Both the position numbers and the translations under genes were made by a program. The notes beneath the pieces were generated by a model. That model worked only from the letters and a program-made list of their open reading frames with translations. It was not told the DNA's origin and searched no databases. Below are positions 17,574 through 28,103 of a stretch of DNA of 40,726 nt, one piece after another. Source of the stretch: Sulfurimonas sp. Lineage in GTDB: Bacteria > Campylobacterota > Campylobacteria > Campylobacterales > Sulfurimonadaceae. The stretch is taken from NCBI GenBank assembly GCA_024513425.1, contig JANEIH010000007.1, forward strand, positions 1 to 40,726. The letters are read 5' to 3'. Each line of letters starts with the position of its first letter. The stretch's first letter is position 1.

Positions 17574-19720
17574 GAGACAATATTGATCCAAAAGTCTGTC
17601 CTATTGTTGCAAATCATATCAAGGTTGCACTTGTAGGTCAGCCTAATGTCGGCAAAAGTATGCTTATCAATTCAGTGAGTAACGCACACCTGCATGTAGG
17701 AAATTTTTCCGGTGTAACGGTAGATAAGATAGAGGTACTGTTTGATTATAAAGATTACCATTTTACGGTTGTTGATCTGCCGGGAACCTACGCATTTACA
17801 GACTATACGATAGAAGAGCGAGTCACGCATGATTATCTCTGTACGGAAGATTATGACATTATCATCAATGTTGTAGATTCTACAAATCTGGAAAAAAATC
17901 TACAGTTAACATCCGAACTGCTTACAATGAGCAAGAAGATGATTATTGCGCTAAATATGAGTGATGAGATGGAAAAAGAGGGTATTGACATAGATGCAAA
18001 ATATATGTCAGGGCTTTTAGGAGTATCATGTGTTGAGGTCTCAGCTGCTACAAAAACAGGCATTGAAGATTTAATAGAAAGTGTATTGCAAGCGTATGAA
18101 AATCCAAAAAACGAACCAAAACTCATCTTTAGCGAACCGGTTGAAGAGGAGATAGAGGTTATTGTCTCCTATCTGCAAAAGCATAAGCTCCAAGCTACAA
18201 ATTCATATAGAAATATTGCAATAAACCTGCTCAAGAAGAATAAAAAAACATATGGAAAACTCCATGGTGATCCAATCTGGACAGAGCTACAGCCCACACT
18301 CGTAGAAGCGTTACGCCATATTGAACTACATCATGGCACAGATGATATCGAAGAGGCTTTTGCCGAAGAGTATGCCGCTTTTAATCGCGGTATCGTTGCA
18401 GAAGTGGTGCAACAGACAAAGAGATTTGGTAGTGAGCAAAAAACTTTGACAGAAAAGATAGACAATGTCTTAGTACATCCATTTTTCGGGATCCCGATTT
18501 TTCTCTTTTTGATGTGGGGACTTTTTCAGCTTACATTTGAACTTGGTGCAGTTCCAATGGATCTGATTGATGCCTTTTTTGGATGGCTTGGAGATGTTGT
18601 AGGTAGAAATATACCCAATGACGATATATGCTCTTTGATTGTTGATGGATTGATTTCCGGAGTGGGTGCGGTGATACTTTTTACTCCCAATATTATCATA
18701 CTTTTTATAGGAATTGCACTCTTGGAGACAACAGGCTATATGTCGCGGGTAGCTTTTTTGCTTGATGGTTTTTTTCATAAGTTTGGTCTGCATGGGCAGA
18801 GTTTTATCCCGCTTGTAACGGGTTTTGGATGTTCTATTCCTGCATATATGAGTGCAAGAATACTCAAAAATGAGAGGGACAGGCTATTGACACTCTTTAT
18901 CATCTCTTTTATGTCATGTGGGGCAAGACTCCCTGTTTATGTACTTTTTGCAGGGGCATTTTTTAGTGAAGCAGTTGCTGGAAATGTACTCTTTGCTATT
19001 TATATTACAGGTGCAGTTCTTGGACTTATAGCTGCAAAAATCTTAAAAATGACAGCTTTTAAAGGTGCAAATGAGCCGTTTGTTATGGAGATGCCAAAGT
19101 ATCGACTTCCGAGTTTTAAGCTGCTTTTTCATACAGTGTGGGGTGAGACAAAGATGTACCTCAAAAAAGCAGGTACATTTATCGCTGGAGCGACTGTGGT
19201 TATCTGGTTTTTAAGCAACTATCCACACAATGAAGAATTAGAGAAAAATTATGCTCAGAAAATTGAAACTGCTGTTTCACAGAAAGAGAAAAATCTTTTT
19301 ATCAATGAGCTTGCAAAAAAGCAGTTAGAAGAGAGCTATCTTGGACACATTGGGCATTTTACCGAACCTCTTTTTGAGCCTATCGGTCTTGATTGGAAGA
19401 TGGCTGTTACTTTAGAGGCCGGTATCGCGGCAAAAGAGGTAGTCGTATCTACGCTTGGGGTACTCTATTCGTTGGGAGAGGGTGTTGATGAGGAGAGCGG
19501 ATCACTCAAGGGTGCCATAAGTAGAAATATTTCTTTGGCATCTGCCGTAGCATTTATTGTGGTTATTATGATCTACTTGCCATGTTTTGCAGCATCAATT
19601 ATTTTTACAAGAGAAGCCGGAGGGGTAAAATATTTTTTCTATCTCTTGGCATTTACATCAATTAGTGCATATGTTTTGGCGTTTTTTGCCTATCGTATCA
19701 CGCTACTGCTTGGATATTAA
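17570..19720 (+). CDS. feoB: Ferrous iron transporter FeoB
   Basis: Large inner-membrane Fe(II) transporter with an N-terminal G-protein domain. Visible are G1 GQPNVGKS (23-30), Thr50 as the G2 residue, G3 DLPG (69-72) and G4 NMSD (129-132). A helical GDI-like spacer follows to about 270, then the membrane domain with repeated Gate motifs, including 'LVTGFGCSIPAYMSARIL' and 'IISFMSCGARLPVYVLF'. At 716 residues it is within the usual range. The short N-terminal extension 'MRDNIDPKVCPIVANH' is His/Cys-containing but not obviously functional. It is the distal gene of the Fur-controlled pair; no terminator is evident. Confidence 0.97.
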   Translation: MRDNIDPKVCPIVANHIKVALVGQPNVGKSMLINSVSNAHLHVGNFSGVTVDKIEVLFDYKDYHFTVVDLPGTYAFTDYTIEERVTHDYLCTEDYDIIINVVDSTNLEKNLQLTSELLTMSKKMIIALNMSDEMEKEGIDIDAKYMSGLLGVSCVEVSAATKTGIEDLIESVLQAYENPKNEPKLIFSEPVEEEIEVIVSYLQKHKLQATNSYRNIAINLLKKNKKTYGKLHGDPIWTELQPTLVEALRHIELHHGTDDIEEAFAEEYAAFNRGIVAEVVQQTKRFGSEQKTLTEKIDNVLVHPFFGIPIFLFLMWGLFQLTFELGAVPMDLIDAFFGWLGDVVGRNIPNDDICSLIVDGLISGVGAVILFTPNIIILFIGIALLETTGYMSRVAFLLDGFFHKFGLHGQSFIPLVTGFGCSIPAYMSARILKNERDRLLTLFIISFMSCGARLPVYVLFAGAFFSEAVAGNVLFAIYITGAVLGLIAAKILKMTAFKGANEPFVMEMPKYRLPSFKLLFHTVWGETKMYLKKAGTFIAGATVVIWFLSNYPHNEELEKNYAQKIETAVSQKEKNLFINELAKKQLEESYLGHIGHFTEPLFEPIGLDWKMAVTLEAGIAAKEVVVSTLGVLYSLGEGVDEESGSLKGAISRNISLASAVAFIVVIMIYLPCFAASIIFTREAGGVKYFFYLLAFTSISAYVLAFFAYRITLLLGY

Positions 19721-19775
19721 CTTCTTATTAGTCCATATCTGTTAAAATCAAAAGCAAAGGTAAAGGAGAAGAGAA

Positions 19776-20438
19776 GTGCAAAAAATATTGATGATTGAAG
19801 ATGATTTGGAACTTGCCGAGATACTTACGGAGTACCTTGAACAGTTTGACTTTGAAGTAATAACAGAAGATGATCCTTTTAAAGCGGTAAGCATTTTAAA
19901 ACTAGAGCATTTTAATCTAGTAATACTTGACTTAACACTGCCGGGAATGGATGGGCTTGAGGTATGTGAAGCGATACGCGAGCGTCAAGATATTCCTATT
20001 ATTATCTCAAGTGCAAGAAGTGATGTGACAGACAAGATAAAAGCACTTGAGCTGGGTGCTGATGATTATCTGCCAAAACCTTATGATCCGCGTGAGCTTG
20101 AGGCACGCATTCGTTCAGTACTGCGTCGTTATGAAGCAAAAACCTCTGCAAAAGAGGAAAATAAAAGCGATTTTAAATGTGATAAATCAACGATGACGAT
20201 TACATACAAAGGGCGTAATATCGATCTGACAAATGCAGAGTTTGGGATACTCTCTTATATGATAAGTAAACAGGGGCTTGTTGTCTCACGCGAGGATCTC
20301 ATCCATAATGTAAACGCGATAAATGAAGACTCTTCAAACAAAAGTATTGATGTGATGGTAGGGCGTATCCGAAACAAACTAGGCGATAAGTCACTCATAG
20401 AATCTGTGCGTGGCGTGGGGTATAAACTTCTTAAATAA
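19776..20438 (+). CDS. OmpR-family response regulator, ArsR-like (ArsRS system)
   Basis: Two-domain DNA-binding response regulator of 220 residues. The receiver domain has the acidic pair Glu8/Asp9, the phospho-acceptor Asp52 (LDLTLPG) and Lys101 (LPKPYDP). A winged-helix OmpR/PhoB domain follows (about 125-220), ending 'VRGVGYKLL'. The sequence strongly resembles the H. pylori acid-response regulator ArsR (HP0166), including the 'MIEDDLELAE' start and 'DIPIIISSARSD'. The start is GTG at 19776 with AAAGGAG upstream. Its stop overlaps the kinase ATG by one base (TAATG). The regulon here is not known. Confidence 0.9.
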   Translation: MQKILMIEDDLELAEILTEYLEQFDFEVITEDDPFKAVSILKLEHFNLVILDLTLPGMDGLEVCEAIRERQDIPIIISSARSDVTDKIKALELGADDYLPKPYDPRELEARIRSVLRRYEAKTSAKEENKSDFKCDKSTMTITYKGRNIDLTNAEFGILSYMISKQGLVVSREDLIHNVNAINEDSSNKSIDVMVGRIRNKLGDKSLIESVRGVGYKLLK

Positions 20439-21715
20439 TGAAAAAACATGCTGTTTTAATTACCATACTCTTTGCGTTAACAGTCTCTTTGGTAAGCGTA
20501 AGCGCAATCTTTTGGGAGTTCTATAAACTCAATTATGAGCAGTATATCGATCATATTTTTACAAAATACACAGTCATTACACAGATATACAAAGAGCATC
20601 AACAACGCCAAAGCTCTGAGATTATGCTTGAAGCCAATTTGGCTGTTTATGATCTTGAAGTTATTAAAGCAAAAGAGCAGAAAACCGAAATTCTCTCTAA
20701 AAGCAAACTCTTAAAACGAGAAGGTTTCAAAAGCTTTAACACCTCTTTGATGATTGATGAAAAGGGGATGTATGCGAAAAACACTGTAGCAAATCTTCGA
20801 GCTACAATGTTGCAGTATAGGCGAAAAATCTACTTCTATATCGAAACACCAAGCGGGTATATTCTTATTGAAGACAATAATCTAAAACCATATAATTATA
20901 TCAATATTCTTTATACCTATGCAACTATTTTTTTTATTATCAGTTTCTCTTTTGTTTTGGTTTTGCAAAAACTACGCCCACTGATCCGATTGCGAAAAAA
21001 GATAGCTCTCTATGGAGGGGGAGATATGAATGTCTCCTTTAAAACAAGAAGTGAAGATGAGATCGGTTCTGTTGCCGATGAGCTTGAGTATGCACGACGA
21101 AAAATCAACAACATCCTAGAGTCTCGCACACTCTTCTTGCGTAACTTGATGCATGAGTTAAAGACGCCTATTGCCAAAGGTACAATTGCTACACAGATGT
21201 TGCATTCCGACAAACAAAAAGAGCGTTTTAGCTCTATATTTAAACGCCTTGAGACTCTTGTAAATGAGTTTGCAATGATTGAAGAGGTGACAAGCCTTGA
21301 TAATAAAAAAGATTTTTCAGAGTACCGCCTAGTAGATATCATTGACGGTGCTATTGATATAGCAATGGTAGAGAGAGAGGAAGTGAGTGTTGAGGTGCCG
21401 ACTGATTTTAAACTACAGGCAAGCTACAGGCTCTATACAACTGCTATTAAAAATATGATTGACAATGCGATGAAATATTCGACAGATTCCTATATAAAAA
21501 TTCTTATCAACGAAAAGAGTGAACTCTGTTTTGAGAGTAAAGGAGAGTGTCTGAAACACCCATTGCAGTACTATATTGAACCTTTTACAAAAGAAAATCC
21601 TTCTAAGAACAGTTTTGGATTGGGTCTCTATTTAGTTGACTCAATCTTAAAAGCACATAGACAAGTTCTTGCCCATGAATATGAAGATGGTATTAATCGC
21701 TTTATCTTTGTATAA
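20438..21715 (+). CDS. Sensor histidine kinase, ArsS-like
   Basis: Membrane sensor kinase of 425 residues, partner of the preceding regulator. TM1 is at about 7-27 and TM2 at about 155-177, enclosing a periplasmic sensor domain of roughly 125 residues. A HAMP-like linker follows. The H-box is MHELKTPIAKG with phospho-acceptor His239, a pattern typical of the ArsS family of this phylum. The N-box (NMIDNAMKYS) and G-box (FGLGLYLV) are intact, so it should be active. The signal may be pH, as in H. pylori, but the periplasmic domain is variable and the ligand is inferred only. Confidence 0.9.
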   Translation: MKKHAVLITILFALTVSLVSVSAIFWEFYKLNYEQYIDHIFTKYTVITQIYKEHQQRQSSEIMLEANLAVYDLEVIKAKEQKTEILSKSKLLKREGFKSFNTSLMIDEKGMYAKNTVANLRATMLQYRRKIYFYIETPSGYILIEDNNLKPYNYINILYTYATIFFIISFSFVLVLQKLRPLIRLRKKIALYGGGDMNVSFKTRSEDEIGSVADELEYARRKINNILESRTLFLRNLMHELKTPIAKGTIATQMLHSDKQKERFSSIFKRLETLVNEFAMIEEVTSLDNKKDFSEYRLVDIIDGAIDIAMVEREEVSVEVPTDFKLQASYRLYTTAIKNMIDNAMKYSTDSYIKILINEKSELCFESKGECLKHPLQYYIEPFTKENPSKNSFGLGLYLVDSILKAHRQVLAHEYEDGINRFIFV

Positions 21716-21750
21716 GGAATTTTAAAAGAATTCTATTGTAAACTCACGCC

Positions 21751-23211
21751 ATGAATAAGATCTTTTACAGTGGCATAGCAATCTTTTTTGCTCTCTCTTT
21801 TTTTATTTTTGGTTGGTTGAGCCACAACATATATATGCCGAGCAAGCAAGGTGATAAAACATCATTGCTTGATAAAATTAAAAAAGAGAGAAGCTTAAAT
21901 GTTGTTTTGCTTAATGCCCCTTCTACATACTATATTGGAAATGAAGGACCACAAGGGTTTGAATATGATCTCTTAAAAGCATATGCAGATCATTTGGATG
22001 TGAAGCTCCATATTATCCCTGCACATACTGTGAAAGAGGCACTACAATTAAGCAACAATCCAGATGTCCATATCACATCTGCTTCGTTGGCAAAAACACA
22101 AAGCAGAGAAAAACTTTATAACTTCGGACCATCCTATTTTGAAGTGCAAGAGCAGGTTATTTGTAATCGTGGTATGCTTGGCAGTTCAAAATTTCCAAGA
22201 GATGTAGAGGGTTTAGGTGGTCTTACAATTACGCTAGGAGACGGTACTAGCTACAGTGAAACTTTTGAACGGCTCAAAGAAGATGGTTTCGATATAAACT
22301 TTACAGTAAGTTCAAAGCATACAACAGAAGGGCTTTTGGAAATGGTTGCAAAACATGAGATAGACTGTACCGTAGCAGATTCAAATATCTACTTGCTTAA
22401 CTTGAAGTTTTTTCCAGAGATTGCCCTTGCTTTTTCTGTTAGTGGACGGGAACAGCTTGCATGGTTGCTACCAAAAGGTGCAAAAAAACTTGAAGCAGAT
22501 ATGTATGCGTGGTTTAATGATTTTAATCAGCGAGGTAAAATTGCAGAACTCAAAGATCACTACTTCTCCCATGCCCTCTTTTTTGATTACTACAATACAA
22601 AGATGTTTTACAAGCGTATAAAATCGAGATTGTCAAAATATAAAAAGTATTTCAAAGAAGCAGGCGCACGCTTTGGAATTCCATGGACACTTCTAGCATC
22701 GGTCTCTTATCAAGAGTCACACTGGAACCCACGAGCAAAAAGTTTCACAGGTGTTCGCGGTCTAATGATGCTTACAGGCATAACAGCAAAGATCGTAGGT
22801 GTGAAAAACAGACTTGATCCAAAACAGAGTATTATAGGCGGAGCAAAACATCTCAAGCAGATGATGAAAGTGGTACCAAAATCTATTCATGGTGAAAATA
22901 GACTCAAGTTTGCATTGGGTGCATATAATATAGGAATGGGACATATTGAAGATGCTCAAAAACTTGCTAAAAAACTAGGGCTTAATCAGAATATTTGGAG
23001 TGATTTGAAAATTGTGCTGCCACTGCTGTCTCAAAAGAGATACTATGGAAACTTAAAGTATGGATATGCCCGTGGTGCAGAACCTGTGAAGTATGTAGAG
23101 GCGATTTACAACTATAAAGATATTTTAAAGAAGTATGAAAGAGAGAGGGCTTTAGAGAAAAAAAGCCCTTCACCGGTGAAAAAAAAGCTTACTAAGAAGA
23201 AAAAATCTTAG
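21751..23211 (+). CDS. mltF: Membrane-bound lytic murein transglycosylase F (MltF-like)
   Basis: Periplasmic peptidoglycan lytic transglycosylase, cleaving between MurNAc and GlcNAc to leave 1,6-anhydro ends. An N-terminal signal/anchor (1-25) is followed by a type-3 solute-binding-like domain (about 45-275) and an SLT domain (about 300-460). The catalytic Glu322 lies in [11 protein letters not shown], followed by GVRGLMML, and '[11 protein letters not shown]' completes the fold. The C-terminal tail is strongly basic. At 486 residues it matches MltF. It sits 35 bases after the ArsS-like gene and may be part of that transcript. Its stop overlaps the convergent rsfS by 4 bases. Confidence 0.93.
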   Translation: MNKIFYSGIAIFFALSFFIFGWLSHNIYMPSKQGDKTSLLDKIKKERSLNVVLLNAPSTYYIGNEGPQGFEYDLLKAYADHLDVKLHIIPAHTVKEALQLSNNPDVHITSASLAKTQSREKLYNFGPSYFEVQEQVICNRGMLGSSKFPRDVEGLGGLTITLGDGTSYSETFERLKEDGFDINFTVSSKHTTEGLLEMVAKHEIDCTVADSNIYLLNLKFFPEIALAFSVSGREQLAWLLPKGAKKLEADMYAWFNDFNQRGKIAELKDHYFSHALFFDYYNTKMFYKRIKSRLSKYKKYFKEAGARFGIPWTLLASVSYQESHWNPRAKSFTGVRGLMMLTGITAKIVGVKNRLDPKQSIIGGAKHLKQMMKVVPKSIHGENRLKFALGAYNIGMGHIEDAQKLAKKLGLNQNIWSDLKIVLPLLSQKRYYGNLKYGYARGAEPVKYVEAIYNYKDILKKYERERALEKKSPSPVKKKLTKKKKS

Positions 23212-23528
23212 TTGTTGCTTTCAAGCTCACTTAAAAATGTTTCCATATCATATTTGACTCTATATTCTGGTGTCATGATATGAATAAGAATATCACCTAA
23301 ATCAACAACAATCCAATCACCGCTCTCATCAACATTATTGAAGCTCTCATCGGGTTTGAGGGCTTTTTTGAGATGGTCAAGCAGTGCTGTTGTATGTTTC
23401 TGCCCAAATGATGATGCAATGATTGCATAGTTGACAAAATAGTTTTTATCACGCAGGTCAAACACCTCTATCGTTTCTGCTTTGTTTTTATCTAAAGTCT
23501 CTGTAATTTTTTCAATTCTTGTTTGCAT
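23208..23528 (-). CDS. rsfS: Ribosomal silencing factor RsfS
   Basis: Binds uL14 on the 50S subunit and blocks subunit joining when nutrients are short. Family features are '[33 protein letters not shown]' (read in parts) and '[26 protein letters not shown]'. I chose the ATG at 23528 (106 residues, 'MQTRIEKI') over an upstream in-frame ATG at 23564 because AAGGA lies about 6 bases before it and family members start there. It overlaps the end of nadD by 17 bases, a conserved pairing in Campylobacterota. Confidence 0.92.
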   Translation of the reverse strand: MQTRIEKITETLDKNKAETIEVFDLRDKNYFVNYAIIASSFGQKHTTALLDHLKKALKPDESFNNVDESGDWIVVDLGDILIHIMTPEYRVKYDMETFLSELESNN

Positions 23529-24060
23529 TGTGTTCCTTATAATATTGTGCAATTTCAAGTGCACATTTTTTTGGTAATTTTGAAATATCTAAACTCTTTC
23601 TCAATTCTGAAGAAGATATATTCTCATCAATTTTAAGTTGTATAAAATCTTTTTGTATCTTTATATTATCACGAGTTGCGACAATAAAAGTGACTTTGGT
23701 TTTAAGTTCATCATATTTATGCCATTTATGGAGTGAGGAGAAGTTATCTGCACCAATTACTACATAGATTTTGTCATACTCTTTAAATAGATGATTGACA
23801 CTCTCAATAGTAGGAACTTCTCTCTTTTTATCTACTTCATATGAATTTATCTCAACATTTGCATTCTCTGAAAATATTTTTTTAAGCCACTCTAGACGCA
23901 ACTCCGATGGAGCTGTAAAACTATCTTTAAATGGATTGAGATATGTTGGCATCACAATGATTTTATCTAAAAAATTTAGATTACTTAAAGTTTTTACAAT
24001 CGCTTCGTGAGCGATATGCGGAGGGTCAAATGAACCTCCATAAAGTGCTATTGTTTTCAT
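23512..24060 (-). CDS. nadD: Nicotinate-nucleotide adenylyltransferase NadD
   Basis: Adenylates nicotinate mononucleotide in NAD synthesis. The nucleotidyltransferase fold is marked by GGSFDPPHIAHE (9-20), including the HxxH, and the C-terminal ISSSELRKSL motif. At 182 residues it is slightly short but complete. No Shine-Dalgarno precedes the ATG. A TATAAT on the minus strand (24075-24070) ends 9 bases before it, which suggests a leader of only two or three bases. The next gene, rsfS, overlaps its 3' end. Confidence 0.95.
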   Translation of the reverse strand: MKTIALYGGSFDPPHIAHEAIVKTLSNLNFLDKIIVMPTYLNPFKDSFTAPSELRLEWLKKIFSENANVEINSYEVDKKREVPTIESVNHLFKEYDKIYVVIGADNFSSLHKWHKYDELKTKVTFIVATRDNIKIQKDFIQLKIDENISSSELRKSLDISKLPKKCALEIAQYYKEHNANKN

Positions 24061-24122
24061 TTAATACGAATTATAACTAATTTTAGATAAAATTACTGGA
24101 TTTTTTACTATTAGGATATAGA

Positions 24123-25124
24123 ATGGCACTCAAAATTGCAATAAACGGATTTGGCAGAATAGGTCGTTGTGTTGCTCGTATTGCGGCAAAGCGAGATGAT
24201 ATTGAGATTGTAGCTATCAATGATATGACTAGCATAGATATGATGCTTTATCTACTTAAAAATGATTCAGTTCACGGAACATTTGATAGCGAAGTGGAGC
24301 AAGTAGATGAAAACTACATTAGTATAGATGGAGAGAAAATCAGAGTATTTTCTGATAGAGACCCGAAAAATCTCAGTTTTGTTGATTGTGGTGCAGAAAT
24401 GGTTTTGGAGTGTACGGGCGTATTTCTTACGCAAGAGTCTGCTCAGGTTCATATTGACAATGGCATTGAAAAGGTTCTTTTTTCTGCTCCTGCGAAAGAT
24501 AAAATCACAGCAACATTTGTTATGGGTGTAAATGAAGAGAAGTATGACGGGCAGAAAATTGTATCAAATGCTTCATGTACTACAAATTGCCTTGGTCCTG
24601 TTGCGCGTGTTCTTGATGATGCGTTTGGAATTGAAAAAGGTTTGATGACCACAATTCACTCCTATACAAATGATCAAAACATCCTTGATGTAAAACATAG
24701 TAAAGATAAACGCCGTGCTCGTGCAGGTGCTGTTAATATGATTCCAACTACTACAGGTGCCGCAAAGGCTATTAGTCTTGTACTTCCTCAGCTCGAAGGA
24801 AAACTTCACGGTCAATCAGTTCGTGTGCCGACTCCAGATGTCTCTATGGTTGATTTAAATGTTGTTGTAAGAAAAAAAACTGCAAAAGAAGAAGTAAACG
24901 CAGCACTCAATGAAGCAGCAACAGGTCGTCTTAAAAATCTTCTGCTTGTAGATAAAGATATGAGAGTATCACAGGATTTTGTTGGTTGTGAGTATAGTTC
25001 GGTAGTCGCAGAGGATCTTACGCAGGTAATCGGCGGTGATATGGTAAAAGTGATGGCATGGTACGACAATGAGTGGGGTTACTCTATGCGTCTTTTAGAC
25101 ATGGCTCTACACATCTCAAAATAG
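24123..25124 (+). CDS. gap: Glyceraldehyde-3-phosphate dehydrogenase, type I
   Basis: Interconverts glyceraldehyde-3-phosphate and 1,3-bisphosphoglycerate. The NAD-binding site 'NGFGRIGR' (8-15) is followed by Asp34 in AINDMT, which favours NAD over NADP. The catalytic Cys152 is in [12 protein letters not shown]. At 333 residues it is the standard length. AGGAT precedes the ATG. It leads a gap-pgk-tpiA-fabI operon on the + strand, divergent from nadD. In an autotroph these steps probably run mainly in the gluconeogenic direction (inference). Confidence 0.97.
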   Translation: MALKIAINGFGRIGRCVARIAAKRDDIEIVAINDMTSIDMMLYLLKNDSVHGTFDSEVEQVDENYISIDGEKIRVFSDRDPKNLSFVDCGAEMVLECTGVFLTQESAQVHIDNGIEKVLFSAPAKDKITATFVMGVNEEKYDGQKIVSNASCTTNCLGPVARVLDDAFGIEKGLMTTIHSYTNDQNILDVKHSKDKRRARAGAVNMIPTTTGAAKAISLVLPQLEGKLHGQSVRVPTPDVSMVDLNVVVRKKTAKEEVNAALNEAATGRLKNLLLVDKDMRVSQDFVGCEYSSVVAEDLTQVIGGDMVKVMAWYDNEWGYSMRLLDMALHISK

Positions 25125-25134
25125 GAAAGCGGTT

Positions 25135-26343
25135 TTGGAGCTACTACACTTAAAAAAGTTAGACCTCAAAGATAAAAAAGTTTTTATTCGTTGCGATTTT
25201 AATGTCCCTATGGATGAGTTTGGAAATATCTCTGATGATAGAAGAATCCGTTCTGCTATTGCTACGATTAACTACTGTTTGGATTTGGATTGTGCAGTAA
25301 TATTGGCTTCTCACCTTGGTCGTCCAAAAGGTGAAGTGGTTGAGAGATACTCTTTGGCACCGGTTGCAAGAAGATTGCAACAACTCCTCAAGCGTCATGT
25401 AGAGTTGGCTCCCGGTGTTGTTGATAATGCAACACTCAACATGGCGCAAGAGTTGCCACGCCATGAAGTACTTTTACTTGAAAATCTGCGTTTTGAAGCA
25501 GGTGAGACCAAAGATGACAAAGAGCTCTCACGCAAACTTGCTTCTATGGCAGAGTTCTATGTCAACGATGCCTTTGGCGTCAGTCACCGTGCGCACTCTT
25601 CTGTTCATGGGATTACAAAATTTTTTGATAATAAACACAAAGCTACAGGATTTTTACTAGAGCGTGAGATTACCTTTTTTGGAAAGCTTGTTAATAATCC
25701 CGTGCGTCCTTTTGCCGCCATTGTCGGTGGAAGTAAAGTATCCGGAAAACTTGAAGCCCTTGTTAATCTATTGCCGAAGGTAGATAAAATCTTCATCGGC
25801 GGTGGGATGGCGTTTACATTTTTAAAACAGATGGGCTATAATATTGGCGCTTCTTTGGTTGAAGATGAACTCTTGCAAGAGGCGCAAAATATTATGGATG
25901 AAGCAAAGAGACTAGGTGTAAAGTTTTATATTCCTATAGATGTTATTGCGGCTGAAAAGTTTTCTGAAGATGCCGTTAGTAAGATTGTAACGGCTCAAGA
26001 GATTCCAAATGGATGGATGGGACTAGATATCGGTCCTGCAACCGTACGACTTTACCGCGAGGGTCTTAATGATGTACAGACTATTCTGTGGAACGGTCCT
26101 ATGGGCGTCTATGAGATGGAAAAATTTGCTCGTGGAAGCTCCAAGATAGCACACTTTGTAGCAGACTCTTATGCGACAACTGTTGTTGGTGGCGGTGATA
26201 CTGCAGACTTGGTTCAGCGTGTAGGTGTTGATGATGAGATGAGTTTTATCTCTACAGGTGGCGGTGCATCGCTAGAGTTGCTAGAGGGTAAAATACTTCA
26301 TGGTGTTGAACCGCTTATGGTAGAGAAGAGTGAAGAGGAGTAG
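25135..26343 (+). CDS. pgk: Phosphoglycerate kinase
   Basis: Transfers phosphate between 1,3-bisphosphoglycerate and ADP. Characteristic stretches are '[12 protein letters not shown]' near the N-terminus, '[10 protein letters not shown]', and '[11 protein letters not shown]' in the C-terminal nucleotide-binding domain. At 402 residues it is the usual length. The start is TTG at 25135, supported by AGGA at 25123-25126, 8 bases upstream; no ATG is suitably placed. It lies 10 bases after gap and 3 bases before tpiA. Confidence 0.96.
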   Translation: MELLHLKKLDLKDKKVFIRCDFNVPMDEFGNISDDRRIRSAIATINYCLDLDCAVILASHLGRPKGEVVERYSLAPVARRLQQLLKRHVELAPGVVDNATLNMAQELPRHEVLLLENLRFEAGETKDDKELSRKLASMAEFYVNDAFGVSHRAHSSVHGITKFFDNKHKATGFLLEREITFFGKLVNNPVRPFAAIVGGSKVSGKLEALVNLLPKVDKIFIGGGMAFTFLKQMGYNIGASLVEDELLQEAQNIMDEAKRLGVKFYIPIDVIAAEKFSEDAVSKIVTAQEIPNGWMGLDIGPATVRLYREGLNDVQTILWNGPMGVYEMEKFARGSSKIAHFVADSYATTVVGGGDTADLVQRVGVDDEMSFISTGGGASLELLEGKILHGVEPLMVEKSEEE

Positions 26344-26346
26344 GGG

Positions 26347-27069
26347 ATGATAATCGCAGCGAATTTAAAAACAAACTTGACATGTCACGATACGGCTCTT
26401 TATATAGAAGAGTTGGAGAAATTTGTACAAAAAAGCAAGCAAGAAGTTTTAGTTTTTCCTGCAATCTCATCGCTAGACAATTTTTTTACAAAAGTAGAGA
26501 TCGGTACTCAAAATGCTTATCCGACGCTAAATGGTGCCTTTACCGGAGAGATAGGCATAGAACAGCTTAGTGAGTTCGGTATCAAAACTATCCTTATCGG
26601 TCATAGTGAAAGACGCCATATCTTAGGTGAGTCTCAAGAGTTTATTGCTCAAAAATTTGACTATTTTAAGAGAGAGGGTTTTAAGATAGTTTACTGTGTC
26701 GGTGAGCCAAAAAGTGTGCGTGAAGCCGGACGCAAGCAGATGTTAGAGTATATCTCTGCACAATATGCAGGCATTGATACATCGTATGAGAAGCTTATTG
26801 TCGCATACGAGCCTGTTTGGGCGATAGGTACAGGACTTACGCCAACATTTGAAGATATTGAAGATATTCACGCAGAGCTCAAAAAGAGATCCCACGCCCC
26901 ACTGTTGTATGGTGGCAGTGTAAAAGTGACAAACGCAAAAGATGTTTTAGCATTGAATAATGTAGATGGTATATTAGTCGGGAGTGCAGCACTCTATGTC
27001 GAACATTTCTGTACCATGATAGAGTATGCAGATGAACTTGAAAATCAAAATAATATTAAAGGAGAATAA
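26347..27069 (+). CDS. tpiA: Triose-phosphate isomerase
   Basis: Interconverts dihydroxyacetone phosphate and glyceraldehyde-3-phosphate. The TIM-barrel catalytic residues are Lys8 (AANLKTN), His86 (IGHSERR) and Glu155 (AYEPVWAIGTG), all present. The phosphate-binding 'LLYGGSV' and 'ILVGSAAL' loops are intact. At 240 residues it is close to normal for the phylum, slightly shorter than most bacterial enzymes. It starts 3 bases after pgk ends, in a tight operon. Confidence 0.96.
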   Translation: MIIAANLKTNLTCHDTALYIEELEKFVQKSKQEVLVFPAISSLDNFFTKVEIGTQNAYPTLNGAFTGEIGIEQLSEFGIKTILIGHSERRHILGESQEFIAQKFDYFKREGFKIVYCVGEPKSVREAGRKQMLEYISAQYAGIDTSYEKLIVAYEPVWAIGTGLTPTFEDIEDIHAELKKRSHAPLLYGGSVKVTNAKDVLALNNVDGILVGSAALYVEHFCTMIEYADELENQNNIKGE

Positions 27070-27891
<822 letters not shown>

Positions 27892-27945
27892 GCTCCTTTT
27901 AGTATTAGCATTTGAATTGCTTATATATTGTCAATAGTAGAGTTT

Positions 27946-28013
27946 TATAATGGTGCTGCCTCTCCATAGAAGAGGAGCTACAGTTAGTTGTTTCATATGG
28001 AAACTACGGCTAA
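27946..28013 (+). other. Promoter-like box followed by small hairpins (5' leader or small RNA candidate)
   Basis: A TATAAT box at 27946-27951 would start RNA near 27958. The first transcribed bases fold as CCTCT/AGAGG (27959-27963 and 27971-27975). A second hairpin, GTTTC/GAAAC, follows between about 27989 and 28004. There is no T-tract, so neither hairpin is a clean terminator for fabI. It may be a long porin leader or a small RNA; I do not recognise a known riboswitch. Confidence 0.3.
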
Positions 28014-28015
28014 AA

Positions 28016-28103
28016 AATGATAAATAATGATAATTTTTATGTAAAATTAAGAGAAGATTGTGTTATACTGTTTTTTGAAATTTGTAAAAACTAAGGAGAA
28101 TAT
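28016..28103 (+). promoter_or_regulatory. Porin promoter with Fur-like half-sites
   Basis: AATGATAA occurs twice, at 28016-28023 and 28026-28033, exactly 10 bases apart and in the same orientation; it is the same half-site as in the feoAB Fur box. A 19-base match to the Fur consensus at 28023-28041 agrees at 15 positions by my alignment. TATACT at 28064-28069 is the likely -10, and AAGGAG at 28093-28098 the ribosome binding site. The repeats lie about where a -35 region and upstream operator would be, so iron control of the porin is plausible but inferred. Confidence 0.5.

Noticed and set aside
23529-23564. Longer rsfS start at 23564
   Set aside because: It lies within nadD, has no ribosome site, and AAGGA directly precedes the ATG at 23528.
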